From the NCBI GenBank assembly GCA_938046735.1, contig CALIXF010000008.1, forward strand, positions 111,360-175,359: 64,000 nt of DNA, read 5' to 3'. The stretch is from an uncultured Candidatus Saccharibacteria bacterium (GTDB taxonomy: Bacteria > Patescibacteriota > Saccharimonadia > Saccharimonadales > Saccharimonadaceae). The position numbers and the translations under genes are program-made. The notes under the pieces were generated by a model that had not been told where the DNA came from, ran no database searches, and saw nothing but the letters and a program-made list of their open reading frames with translations. This document shows positions 8,491 through 17,198 of this stretch, one piece after another (the first letter of the stretch is position 1; each line of letters begins with the position of its first letter).

Positions 8491-10979
8491 TGCTTATTTC
8501 ACTTAATGCTCTAAAACGCTATGTTAAAATTCCAGATTCTCTTTCAACTGCAGATCTCATGAAACTGATTGGTTCTCGCCTTGTTGAAGTTGAAGGAACT
8601 GAAAGCTTAGCTGAGAAGTACCAGAATATTTATGTCGCTAAAGTTGTGAAATGTACGGACATTCCAGACACCCACCTTCATCTTTGTGAGGTGGATGCAG
8701 GTTCGCTCAATCAGGAATTTGGCAAACTTGAAAACGGTCTGATTCAGGTTGTCTGTGGCGCACCAAATGTTCGTGCTGGCTTATATGTAGTCTGGCTTGC
8801 TCCTGGCACCATTGTTCCTAGTACCTTTGGTACTGAAAATTTTCAATTATCCGTTCGCAAACTTCGTGGCTTTTTAAGCTACGGTATGATTGCTGGGGCT
8901 GATGAACTTGGTTTTGGCACAGATCATAAATATATTGCTGAACTCGCTCCCGACCTTGCTAAGACAGGCACTCCAATTACTCAAGCATTGGATCTCGATG
9001 ATCTTATTATTGACATTGAAAATAAGTCACTAACTCACCGTCCCGATACTTTTGGTCTAATCGGCTTTGCTCGTGAAGTTGCCGGCATTCTTAATCAACA
9101 TTTTGAAAATCCAGAAATTTTTCAGGGTGATTTTGATTTTCAATCTCAAGTTCTAGCAATCGATAATACCGCGCGAGTAGCACAAGCTCCAATTATTGAG
9201 ATTCAGGATTCCGTTCTTTGTCCGCGCTATTCTTGTGTAGTTTTAGATGAGAATAATTTTAAACATAATATAGTTGATAACGATAGTTTGCTTACCCGCG
9301 AAGGAGTTTTCCTCTATAAATCAGGCTTGCGTCCCATTTCACAGATTGTTGATGCCACAAACCTGACGATGCTCGAAACCGGTCAGCCTCTTCATGCTTT
9401 TGACTATGATAAATTTATTGCTCTTGGTGGCACTGACACTCCAAAAATTATTATTCGAGCTGCAAAATCTGGCGAAAAAATCACTCTTATTGACGATACA
9501 GAGGTTGAACTGAATTCAAACGATATTGTAATTACCTCCAATAATGTACCAGTTGCGCTTGCTGGAGCTATGGGTGGTAAAAATACCGAAATTGATGCAA
9601 ATACCAAACGTATTTTGATTGAATCTGCTACTTTTAGTCTTTATAATCTTCGTAAAACTCAAATGGCGCATGGTATTTTTTCAGAAGCTATTACTCGTTT
9701 CACCAAGGGCCAGCCAGTTTTTGGTACTATTCCGGCTCTTCGACTCTGTCTTAGCAAATTAGGCGTCAAAGAATACTCAAAACTCATCTTTGCCGACTGT
9801 CTTGCAGTTGTTCCAAAACAAGAATCTATCTCTATTACCCTCCAAGATCTTAATCAAACCCTAGGCGCGGTATTTAATTTTGAGCAAATATCGAAGACTC
9901 TCAAAAATGTTGGCTTTCTTGTTGCGCCTTCCCCTGATAAGCAAACTATAAATATTACCGCTCCACTCTGGCGTACTGATATTCATATTAAAGAGGATAT
10001 TTACGAAGAAGTCGGCCGTCTTACGGGCTTTGATAATATCCCTAAATCACTTCCTCTGCGCTCGTTTAAAGGTAGTCCCAAAAATCAACTTTTCGCTCTT
10101 AAACGCGAGATCCGCAATATTCTCTCCGATCAACTTGGGGCTAACGAACTTCTTACCTATAGTTTCGTTTCAAAAGCTTTGCAGAAGAAAGTTGGTGAAA
10201 ACATTAATGATAGCTATGAAATTATAAATTCAATTTCTCCTGAGCTCCAGTGCTTCAGACAATCTCTCGTTCCAAGCCTACTTGAAAAAGTCTACGAAAA
10301 TCAAAAAGCTGGTTATAAAGATTTTATCCTTTACGAGATGAATCAAGTTGCTAAACATTCTTTTGGTCTGTTAGATGATCAAACTCCAAGACTTGAACCT
10401 CATCTTGCGATTACATTCGAAGGTGATTTTTACAAAATTAAAAATCTTTGTCTCTCCCTCGGTGCTAGTCTTGGTTTTGATTTTATTTTTACTAAATACG
10501 AGGAGCAGGAATATCCCTATTTTGAACCTCTTCACTCTGTCAATATTAGTTTAGGACAGAATATTATTGGCTCACTTGGTGAGATTAAACATTCTGTTCA
10601 AAAAAGCATGAAATTAAAAGGTCTTGCTGCTCTTGAACTAAATCTCGGCGTATTACTCGGTGTCCCTCGCGTTTTACACGTTGCTCAAAAAGTTAGTCGT
10701 TTCCCCTCAGTTTCACGTGATCTTACTATAAAAACTCCAGATACTATTTCTTTTGAGAATCTAGAACAGGCAATTAAGTGTGCATTGATCCAAGATTTTC
10801 TTATCTATACTCTTGAACCGGTCTCTATCTATCGTCAATCTGAAAAAAATACGAGTAGAAACTGTAGTTTTCATCTTCGCTTCGCGAGCACAGCTAAAAC
10901 TATGAGTGCAGATGAAATCTCTGCTATAATGAAACAAATTGAACAAAATATTACAGCGCTTGGTGCCGAAATTATCTAG
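8490..10979 (+). CDS. pheT: Phenylalanyl-tRNA synthetase beta subunit
   Basis: 829 residues, full length for the bacterial form. An N-terminal tRNA-binding (EMAP-like) domain (about 40-150) precedes the B3/B4 editing region (about 210-400), B5 (about 420-490), the core and a C-terminal FDX-ACB anticodon-binding domain (about 735-829, starting near R-F-P-S-V-S-R-D-L). The subunit edits Tyr-tRNA-Phe and binds the tRNA. Its ATG overlaps the pheS stop and has GGAGG just upstream, inside pheS, so coupling is expected. Confidence 0.95.
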   Translation: MLISLNALKRYVKIPDSLSTADLMKLIGSRLVEVEGTESLAEKYQNIYVAKVVKCTDIPDTHLHLCEVDAGSLNQEFGKLENGLIQVVCGAPNVRAGLYVVWLAPGTIVPSTFGTENFQLSVRKLRGFLSYGMIAGADELGFGTDHKYIAELAPDLAKTGTPITQALDLDDLIIDIENKSLTHRPDTFGLIGFAREVAGILNQHFENPEIFQGDFDFQSQVLAIDNTARVAQAPIIEIQDSVLCPRYSCVVLDENNFKHNIVDNDSLLTREGVFLYKSGLRPISQIVDATNLTMLETGQPLHAFDYDKFIALGGTDTPKIIIRAAKSGEKITLIDDTEVELNSNDIVITSNNVPVALAGAMGGKNTEIDANTKRILIESATFSLYNLRKTQMAHGIFSEAITRFTKGQPVFGTIPALRLCLSKLGVKEYSKLIFADCLAVVPKQESISITLQDLNQTLGAVFNFEQISKTLKNVGFLVAPSPDKQTINITAPLWRTDIHIKEDIYEEVGRLTGFDNIPKSLPLRSFKGSPKNQLFALKREIRNILSDQLGANELLTYSFVSKALQKKVGENINDSYEIINSISPELQCFRQSLVPSLLEKVYENQKAGYKDFILYEMNQVAKHSFGLLDDQTPRLEPHLAITFEGDFYKIKNLCLSLGASLGFDFIFTKYEEQEYPYFEPLHSVNISLGQNIIGSLGEIKHSVQKSMKLKGLAALELNLGVLLGVPRVLHVAQKVSRFPSVSRDLTIKTPDTISFENLEQAIKCALIQDFLIYTLEPVSIYRQSEKNTSRNCSFHLRFASTAKTMSADEISAIMKQIEQNITALGAEII

Positions 10980-11017
10980 TTATTAATTCCACTTGAAGCA
11001 AAGTTTAAAGGAGGTTT

Positions 11018-11740
11018 ATGCAAGAAAAAGAACTAAAGACTAGTTTGGGACAACGAATCATCATTGGTGTGATTGCTGTTTTATTACTCTCTTCAACCGT
11101 CGCAATTTATGCTCTAATCGTTTTGAATGGTGAAAAAAATAAGCAAGCCAGTTCTGCTAAAAAAGAAGAACTGGCTCTAGTCACCAAAGACCTAACCACA
11201 AAACAGGACGAACTAAAAGCGGTCTCAACGAAACTTTCTCAACAGTATTTCAATACGCTTGCTTCCTTCCGAAATAAGATCAAGGCCTACAATGGTAAAT
11301 CGGTTGAGGATGCTGGCCTTAAGACTTTTGACCTAAAAACCGGTACTGGTGCCGAAATTACCGATAAAACCACTACATATTACACCTATTATGTCGGTTG
11401 GTGTGCTAATGAATCGGTTTTTGATTCTTCTTTTGATGATGCCAAAAATCCAAAAAGTCTCAAGGAACCTCTTGCCGTCACGAATCCAAAAAGTTTAATT
11501 GCCGGCTGGTCTGAAGGCATTAAGGGTATGCGTTTCGGTGGCGTTCGCGAAGTTGACATTCCAAGCCCACTTGCTTATGGTAAGGAACGTGAAATTTGCG
11601 GTGGCAAAAATTCTCCGCTCAAATTCCTCATCCTCCCAATTGAGGTCTCCGAAGAATATAAAAAATTGTCTTCTGAGTATAATCAGATCTACATCAAGTA
11701 TCGTAAACTTCAGTCTGAAATTAATAAAATCGGTGCTTAA
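11018..11740 (+). CDS. Membrane-anchored FKBP-type peptidyl-prolyl isomerase
   Basis: 240 residues. One N-terminal membrane helix (about 14-34), a coiled coil (about 38-80), then an FKBP domain (about 95-215), followed by a second short helical tail. Within the FKBP domain, D-L-K-T-G-T-G, V-F-D-S-S-F and L-I-A-G-W-S-E-G-I-K-G-M-R-x-G-G match conserved positions. It probably acts as a folding catalyst on the outer face of the membrane. An AAAGGAGG site lies just before the ATG. A 38-nt gap from pheT leaves room for read-through transcription. Cys-containing insertions (W-C-A-N; E-I-C-G-G) are not typical of the family. Confidence 0.88.
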   Translation: MQEKELKTSLGQRIIIGVIAVLLLSSTVAIYALIVLNGEKNKQASSAKKEELALVTKDLTTKQDELKAVSTKLSQQYFNTLASFRNKIKAYNGKSVEDAGLKTFDLKTGTGAEITDKTTTYYTYYVGWCANESVFDSSFDDAKNPKSLKEPLAVTNPKSLIAGWSEGIKGMRFGGVREVDIPSPLAYGKEREICGGKNSPLKFLILPIEVSEEYKKLSSEYNQIYIKYRKLQSEINKIGA

Positions 11741-11862
11741 TCTTAGATGGTAGTACGAAGTTATATTAGTTAACTTTTCATGTACGTCGTTTTAGCGCAG
11801 CTCCTCTCTTCTCCCCTAGTCTCTCAAATGTAATACCTTGAAATGCTAGTCCAGAGCTTATC

Positions 11863-11891
11863 TTGACAAATAAGCAATAGTATTATATAAT
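11863..11891 (+). promoter_or_regulatory. Perfect consensus promoter TTGACA-N17-TATAAT
   Basis: TTGACA at 11863-11868 and TATAAT at 11886-11891, exactly 17 nt apart. This is the best match to the vegetative consensus seen in the window. It drives the membrane protein gene at 11954 with a ~56-nt leader. The ~120 nt before it hold nothing I recognise. Confidence 0.85.
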
Positions 11892-11953
11892 AAAGCAGTA
11901 ACTATTATCCGTACAAAGCGGAAAATTGCACATTAAAAAGGAGGGAGTGTGCT

Positions 11954-12388
11954 ATGAAATTTGACTTATTATGTTGGGGTACCTTATGGGTGCTCCCTAT
12001 TATAATTGGGTTACTTTCTGTTAGGGTAACCGCAGTCAAGAAAGGAAAGTTGGTTTTTAAATATCGCTTCGGCGATATTGGTGCCATAATTTTCCTGTTT
12101 TTATCTTTCATCTTTATCTTCATGTTGCTAATTATGGGCGACATGAGGGACTGGGACAGATTTCATCAGATGACTATTATGTCTCGTGGTGGGGTTGAGG
12201 TAGTCAAGTGGATGGTTAAGATATTTTTCCTTACCATTTGCTTATTTACTCTCTACTCGCTGTTGCACATAACAAGCTGTGCAGCAACAGAGGAGTTCTT
12301 AAACTACCTCTACCAGGAGAGAATAGTAGGCTTCAAGAGAAGACGAAGCAGATTAGTCTTCGGCCTACTAAAAAGAAGAAGGAGATAA
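11954..12388 (+). CDS. Hypothetical three-helix membrane protein
   Basis: 144 residues with hydrophobic segments near 6-22, 40-62 and 92-114 and an Arg/Lys-rich C-terminus (last ~20 residues), which should stay in the cytoplasm. The gene stands alone: perfect consensus promoter, AAGGAGGG ribosome site (11938-11945), and its own terminator at 12462. Use of GGG, AGG and ATA codons looks heavier than in its neighbours. I recognise no family. Isolated placement, strong signals and codon bias make acquisition by transfer possible but unproven. Confidence 0.7.
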   Translation: MKFDLLCWGTLWVLPIIIGLLSVRVTAVKKGKLVFKYRFGDIGAIIFLFLSFIFIFMLLIMGDMRDWDRFHQMTIMSRGGVEVVKWMVKIFFLTICLFTLYSLLHITSCAATEEFLNYLYQERIVGFKRRRSRLVFGLLKRRRR

Positions 12389-12461
12389 GAACAAGAGGGG
12401 TAAATTTTCATACCAAATATTTTAACCAGTTTCTGGTTTGAATTTTTATCCCTCCTGTTTT

Positions 12462-12487
12462 AAAGCCCCACATTCGTGGGGCTTTTT
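12462..12487 (+). terminator. Rho-independent terminator
   Basis: A 10-bp GC-rich stem (AAAGCCCCAC with GTGGGGCTTT) with an ATTC loop is followed by T residues. It separates the membrane cassette from convergent sbcB. Confidence 0.85.
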
Positions 12488-12497
12488 CATTAAATTA

Positions 12498-14093
12498 TTA
12501 CTTACAAAAATCGTACCAATCCTCTAATCCTTCTAGAATTTTCGGATCGATTGCTCTTCCGTCCATAGTTTTTTCTCCCGTCTCAATTTTCTTTTTTAGT
12601 GCATTTAGAGAAGTAAAGAATCTTTTACTTTGTTTTTGAATTCGTTTTTTTCGATCCTCCTCCCACTTTGACAATTCTTCTTCGCTTAAGCAATTTGGAA
12701 AATTACGTCCCTTGAAATGTAAAAACAATCCCGGCAATCTTTCATCAATAAAATTTGGTATAAACTCGTTGATTGACTCCGCATCTGCTCCTTGAATTTT
12801 TTGACTAATTCTTCGGTCTGCCTCAGGTAAAAATCCGTCATATAAACTAGCTTCGACTTCGTCAACTTTTGGATAATCTGCCCTGTTCTCATATAGACTA
12901 CGCATCCTTTCGATAAAATCAGGGTGCTTTAACAAAATTTCTAAATTTTTTTCTATAATCTCAGGAGTCAGTTGGATTTTCTCCCAACCAGATGCACCTC
13001 TAGGGTGTGGAGAAAATTCATCGTTTGATTCTTTGTCTGATAAAGTATCTAAAACTGAGATCGGTGCCACTGCCGGACATTTGTTTAGGCAAATTTCTTT
13101 CACGGCCTCCCCAAAATCAAACCAAGTCATATATTCTTTGCCAAAACGATTCACCTTCTTCTTTTCTGACTTGAATTCTTTCTCCGCGGCAAGCAAATCC
13201 TCCAGGTTATAACGTAGATCAAATACTAATAAATTTCCATTCTTACTTGGTGCAATTGGAAACGCTATAGTAGTGTTTAGAAAATCAGATTTATAGCGAC
13301 CCGAAGTATAAACAAAGGGTCGTGGGGTCGATAAATTTACTAATTTTAGCACCTCTCTTTTATCGCGCATTTTTAGTAGGTAATTAAAAATTTGCGGTTG
13401 TTTTTCTTTCAGCAATCTAGCTAAGGCGATCAAGGCCTCTACGTCTGAAAGTGCATCATGGGCTTTAGTATGGTCAATTCTGTTTAGCTTTGTTAATAAT
13501 TCCAGTTTGTTGGCTGGCTTTTTTCTACCAGATTCCGGATCAGAAATTATCGGCCACATAATACCCTCTGGTCGGAGCGCTCTAATCATCCGTACGACAT
13601 CCAATAAATCCCATCGGCTCCGTCCATTTTTCCACTGCCATTCGTATGGATCATAAAAATTTCGCCAGAACAAATATCGCATATGTTCATCGTCAAAGCG
13701 CACTGAATTATAACCGCAAGAAATAGTATTAGCGGTAAAGATCTTATTCATTGCAATTCGACAAAATTCTGCTTCTGTCATCCCGTATTTTACGGTCTCT
13801 TGTGGCAAAATATGTGTCACCATAATCGCGTCAGGGCTTGGTAAGGTGTCGTTATTTAGCTTAATTAGAATATTCACTGGTTCGCCAATTGGTTCCAAAT
13901 CAAGGTTGGTTCGCTGTCCAGCAAATTGCATGATTCGATCTTCTCGCGGACTAATTCCGGAAGTTTCAAGATCATAAAAGAAAAAGCTCGGTTCAATCTG
14001 TTGGTCTGCAAAAAAGTCGGTAGTCTTGCTGTGATTTTTTATGTCAGCCTTATTATAATATGCTACCTGGTCTGGATCAAAACGTGAATTCAT
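12498..14093 (-). CDS. sbcB: Exodeoxyribonuclease I
   Basis: 531 residues, longer than E. coli ExoI (~475). It degrades single-stranded DNA 3' to 5' in recombination and repair. The DEDDh exonuclease domain begins with F-Y-D-L-E-T-S-G (Asp41, Glu43), continues with G-Y-N-S-V-R-F-D-D-E near residue 125 and ends with H-D-A-L-S-D near residue 210. ExoI-specific stretches such as W-K-N-G-R-S-R-W-D-L follow. The extra length is an N-terminal ~30-residue lead and a basic C-terminus. The extended -10 ends 6 nt before the ATG, so the message should be leaderless. It is divergent from uvrA. Confidence 0.93.
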   Translation of the reverse strand: MNSRFDPDQVAYYNKADIKNHSKTTDFFADQQIEPSFFFYDLETSGISPREDRIMQFAGQRTNLDLEPIGEPVNILIKLNNDTLPSPDAIMVTHILPQETVKYGMTEAEFCRIAMNKIFTANTISCGYNSVRFDDEHMRYLFWRNFYDPYEWQWKNGRSRWDLLDVVRMIRALRPEGIMWPIISDPESGRKKPANKLELLTKLNRIDHTKAHDALSDVEALIALARLLKEKQPQIFNYLLKMRDKREVLKLVNLSTPRPFVYTSGRYKSDFLNTTIAFPIAPSKNGNLLVFDLRYNLEDLLAAEKEFKSEKKKVNRFGKEYMTWFDFGEAVKEICLNKCPAVAPISVLDTLSDKESNDEFSPHPRGASGWEKIQLTPEIIEKNLEILLKHPDFIERMRSLYENRADYPKVDEVEASLYDGFLPEADRRISQKIQGADAESINEFIPNFIDERLPGLFLHFKGRNFPNCLSEEELSKWEEDRKKRIQKQSKRFFTSLNALKKKIETGEKTMDGRAIDPKILEGLEDWYDFCK

Positions 14094-14099
14094 ACATCT

Positions 14100-14108
14100 A
14101 TTATAGCA
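14100..14108 (-). promoter_or_regulatory. Leaderless-type promoter for sbcB
   Basis: On the minus strand TGC-TATAAT (TATAAT at 14105-14100) ends 6 nt before the ATG at 14093. This puts the transcription start on the start codon. Confidence 0.7.
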
Positions 14109-14178
14109 ATTTGGAGTCTTTATGGGGCAATCCGGAAGTTTTAGTCCAGCGTCTTGCTGGCTTTTTTAGGCAAAATAT

Positions 14179-14186
14179 GGTAAAAT
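14179..14186 (+). promoter_or_regulatory. Extended -10 for uvrA
   Basis: TGG-TAAAAT (TAAAAT at 14181-14186) lies 26 nt before the uvrA ATG. A GAAAGGGG ribosome site sits between them. Confidence 0.5.
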
Positions 14187-14212
14187 ATACAGACTTTGAG
14201 AAAGGGGAATTA

Positions 14213-17152
14213 ATGAACGAAGAGAATAACGGATTATTGTCTAGAGGTGGTATAGAGATGCAGGGCGGCTCGACTGAAAATTGCATTAAAATACGTGGCG
14301 CTAGACAACATAACTTAAAAAATATCGATCTTGATATTCCACGCGATAAACTGGTCGTCATTACTGGACTTTCCGGTTCTGGCAAATCCAGCTTGGCTTT
14401 TGATACGATCTACGCCGAGGGGCAACGTCGCTATGTTGAATCTCTTTCGTCTTACGCCAGGATGTTTCTTGGTGTAATGGATAAACCGGATTTTGATACT
14501 ATCACCGGTCTCTCCCCAGCTATTTCTATTGATCAAAAATCTACTTCAAGGAATCCTCGTTCAACTGTCGCCACAGTTACTGAAGTTTATGATTATCTTC
14601 GCCTTCTTTTTGCTCGCGTCGGTGTTCCTCATTGTCCAATTTGTCATCGTGAGGTCTCTCGCCGATCGGTTGAGGATATCGTGAATGAAGTCATGAAATT
14701 ACCCTTAGGTTCCAAGTTAATGCTCCTCGCTCCTCTAGTGCAGCAGAAAAAAGGTGAGTTTCAACACATTTCTGAGCAGTATCTTCAAAAAGGTTTTTCG
14801 CGTGTTCGAGTTGACGGCATTGTTTATGCACTTGATGAATTTCCGGAGCTTGAAAAACAAGAACGGCACAATATTGAACTGGTAGTTGATCGTTTTATTT
14901 TAAATACTGAACTCTACTCTCGTATTTCTAGTTCAATCGAACAAGCTCTTGATCTCGGTCAGGGAATCATTCAACTTCTCAAAATCAACGACAATAGCTC
15001 CACTATTGAAGGTAAAACTCTCAGTACTCAAAACACCGAAGTACTTACATACTCTCAACGTTACGCTTGTCCCGTTCATCCGGATGAACTAATTCCTGAA
15101 CTTGAACCAAGGCTTTTTTCGTTCAATGCTCCGCAAGGTGCCTGCCCGACCTGTACTGGTCTAGGTACCCGTATGGAAATTGACCCTAACCTTGTTTTTA
15201 ATAATAATCTTACTATTGCCGAAGGCGGTATTCGTCCCTTCAATCGCGTCCAAAGTGACTCTTGGTGGCTCAAACGTCTTACTGCTGTCGCGAATCGTCA
15301 TGGTTTTTCAGTCCACACTCCAATTGGTGAACTAACCGATGCTGAAAAACACCTTATTCTCTATGGTACGGGTGAAGAAAAATATCAAATTAAAATCTCC
15401 GGTTCTGGCAAATGGCAGGAAGGTGCCACTTATGAATCTGTCTATGAAGGCGTAATTCCTACTCTTGAGCGTCGTCACCGTGAAACTGATTCTGACTTTA
15501 TGCGCAAGGATATTGAACGTTTTATGCGCGTGCGTGAATGTCAAACTTGTCATGGTGCTAGGTTAAAACCAGTTGTTCTCGCTGTTACGATTCACGGACT
15601 TAATATTGTTGATATGTGTAATCTTGATGTTGACTCCACTATCGAAGTTCTGTCACAAGATTTAGGTTTTTCTGAAGCCGAGGAGTTAATTGCAAAACCG
15701 ATTCTTAAAGTTATCAAAGAGCGTGTTAAGTTCATGCAAGACGTTGGTCTTGGTTATCTTGAGCTGGGGCGTTCTGCTAATACCCTTTCCGGTGGTGAAG
15801 CCCAGCGTATTCGTCTTGCCACTCAGATTGGCTCTGGCCTGCAGGGCGTTCTTTACGTTCTCGATGAGCCTTCTATTGGCCTTCATCAGCGAGATAATGA
15901 TAAGCTAATTGCCACTTTAAAACATCTTCGCGATCTTAAGAATACGGTACTCGTTGTTGAGCACGATGAGGATACTATGTTGAATTCTGACTATCTCATC
16001 GACATTGGTCCAGGTGCTGGCTCTCGTGGTGGATATGTGGTGGCTGCCGGTACTCCTGCCGAGATTATGCAGAATCCAAATTCTCTAACGGGCCTCTATC
16101 TAAGTGGTAAAAATAAGATTAACGTTCCCAAAAAACGTCGTCAGCCGAAAGCTAATAAGGAGCTTGTTGTGGTTGGCGCCAGAGAGAATAACTTAAAAAA
16201 CATTGATGTTCATTTTCCACTCGGAGTAATGACTGTAGTCTCTGGTGTTTCTGGTTCTGGCAAGTCCACCCTTGTCAATGAAATTTTAGCCAACGAATTA
16301 CTTGCCAGGCTTCATCGTGCACAGACTGTACCTGGCGAACATACTCGTATCGATGGTATCGAAAATCTTGATAAATGTATCGTCATCGATCAGAGCCCAA
16401 TTGGCCGTACGCCTAGATCCAATCCGGCCACTTATACAGGAGTTTTTACTGCTATTCGTGAACTTTTTGCCACTCAGCCGGAAGCTGAAATCCGTGGTTA
16501 TAAGGCTGGTCGTTTTAGTTTTAATGTAAAAGGTGGTCGTTGTGAAGCTTGTCAAGGTGATGGTGTGAATAAGATTGAGATGCACTTCCTCCCAGATGTT
16601 TATGTGACCTGTCCAACCTGTCATGGTAAACGCTATAATCGTGAAGCTCTTGAGGTGAAATATAAGGGTAAAGATATTTCGGATGTTCTTAACATGACCA
16701 TCGATGAGGCTGTTGAATTTTTTGAGAATATTCCAGTCATCGTTAATAAGCTAAGAACTATCCAAGAAGTTGGTCTCGGTTATATTCGTCTTGGTCAATC
16801 CGCTACTACCTTTTCTGGTGGCGAGGCGCAACGTATTAAGATTGCTACCGAACTGTCTCGCCGAAGTACTGGTAAAACTCTTTATATTTTGGATGAACCA
16901 ACCACTGGTTTACATACTGATGATGTCAAACGTCTCCTACAGATTCTTAATCGTTTAGTTGACGGTGGTAATACTATGATTATTATTGAGCATAACTTAC
17001 ACGTCATTAAATCTGCCGACTGGGTGATTGATATGGGACCAGAAGGTGGCCAACATGGCGGTTTGGTTATCGCCGAAGGTACGCCAGAACAACTCGCTAA
17101 GCGTGATGATACTCCAACTGGTAAATTTCTGCGCGACGCACTTAAAAACTAA
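14213..17152 (+). CDS. uvrA: Excinuclease ABC subunit A
   Basis: 979 residues from the ATG at 14213, chosen because GAAAGGGG precedes it and the longer frame (from 14060) runs back into the promoter and the divergent sbcB start. It is the damage-recognition ATPase of nucleotide excision repair. There are two ABC cassettes, each with Walker A (G-L-S-G-S-G-K-S-S; G-V-S-G-S-G-K-S-T) and signature (L-S-G-G-E-A-Q-R; F-S-G-G-E-A-Q-R). Zinc-binding Cys pairs are present (C-P-I-C, C-P-x-C, C-E-A-C, C-P-T-C), unlike LigA and UvrC of this organism. Its partner UvrC is at 43.4 kb; uvrB is not in the window. Confidence 0.97.
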   Translation: MNEENNGLLSRGGIEMQGGSTENCIKIRGARQHNLKNIDLDIPRDKLVVITGLSGSGKSSLAFDTIYAEGQRRYVESLSSYARMFLGVMDKPDFDTITGLSPAISIDQKSTSRNPRSTVATVTEVYDYLRLLFARVGVPHCPICHREVSRRSVEDIVNEVMKLPLGSKLMLLAPLVQQKKGEFQHISEQYLQKGFSRVRVDGIVYALDEFPELEKQERHNIELVVDRFILNTELYSRISSSIEQALDLGQGIIQLLKINDNSSTIEGKTLSTQNTEVLTYSQRYACPVHPDELIPELEPRLFSFNAPQGACPTCTGLGTRMEIDPNLVFNNNLTIAEGGIRPFNRVQSDSWWLKRLTAVANRHGFSVHTPIGELTDAEKHLILYGTGEEKYQIKISGSGKWQEGATYESVYEGVIPTLERRHRETDSDFMRKDIERFMRVRECQTCHGARLKPVVLAVTIHGLNIVDMCNLDVDSTIEVLSQDLGFSEAEELIAKPILKVIKERVKFMQDVGLGYLELGRSANTLSGGEAQRIRLATQIGSGLQGVLYVLDEPSIGLHQRDNDKLIATLKHLRDLKNTVLVVEHDEDTMLNSDYLIDIGPGAGSRGGYVVAAGTPAEIMQNPNSLTGLYLSGKNKINVPKKRRQPKANKELVVVGARENNLKNIDVHFPLGVMTVVSGVSGSGKSTLVNEILANELLARLHRAQTVPGEHTRIDGIENLDKCIVIDQSPIGRTPRSNPATYTGVFTAIRELFATQPEAEIRGYKAGRFSFNVKGGRCEACQGDGVNKIEMHFLPDVYVTCPTCHGKRYNREALEVKYKGKDISDVLNMTIDEAVEFFENIPVIVNKLRTIQEVGLGYIRLGQSATTFSGGEAQRIKIATELSRRSTGKTLYILDEPTTGLHTDDVKRLLQILNRLVDGGNTMIIIEHNLHVIKSADWVIDMGPEGGQHGGLVIAEGTPEQLAKRDDTPTGKFLRDALKN

Positions 17153-17158
17153 AATCAA

Positions 17159-17185
17159 AAGCTCTGAATTATACCTTCAGAGCTT
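17159..17185. terminator. Hairpin between uvrA and aldolase fusion
   Basis: A 10-bp stem (AAGCTCTGAA with TTCAGAGCTT) has a 7-nt loop. The T-rich tail follows on the minus strand, so it mainly terminates the aldolase-fusion transcript; on the plus strand it may end uvrA. Confidence 0.7.
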
Positions 17186-17198
17186 AGTTCTAGGTGAA

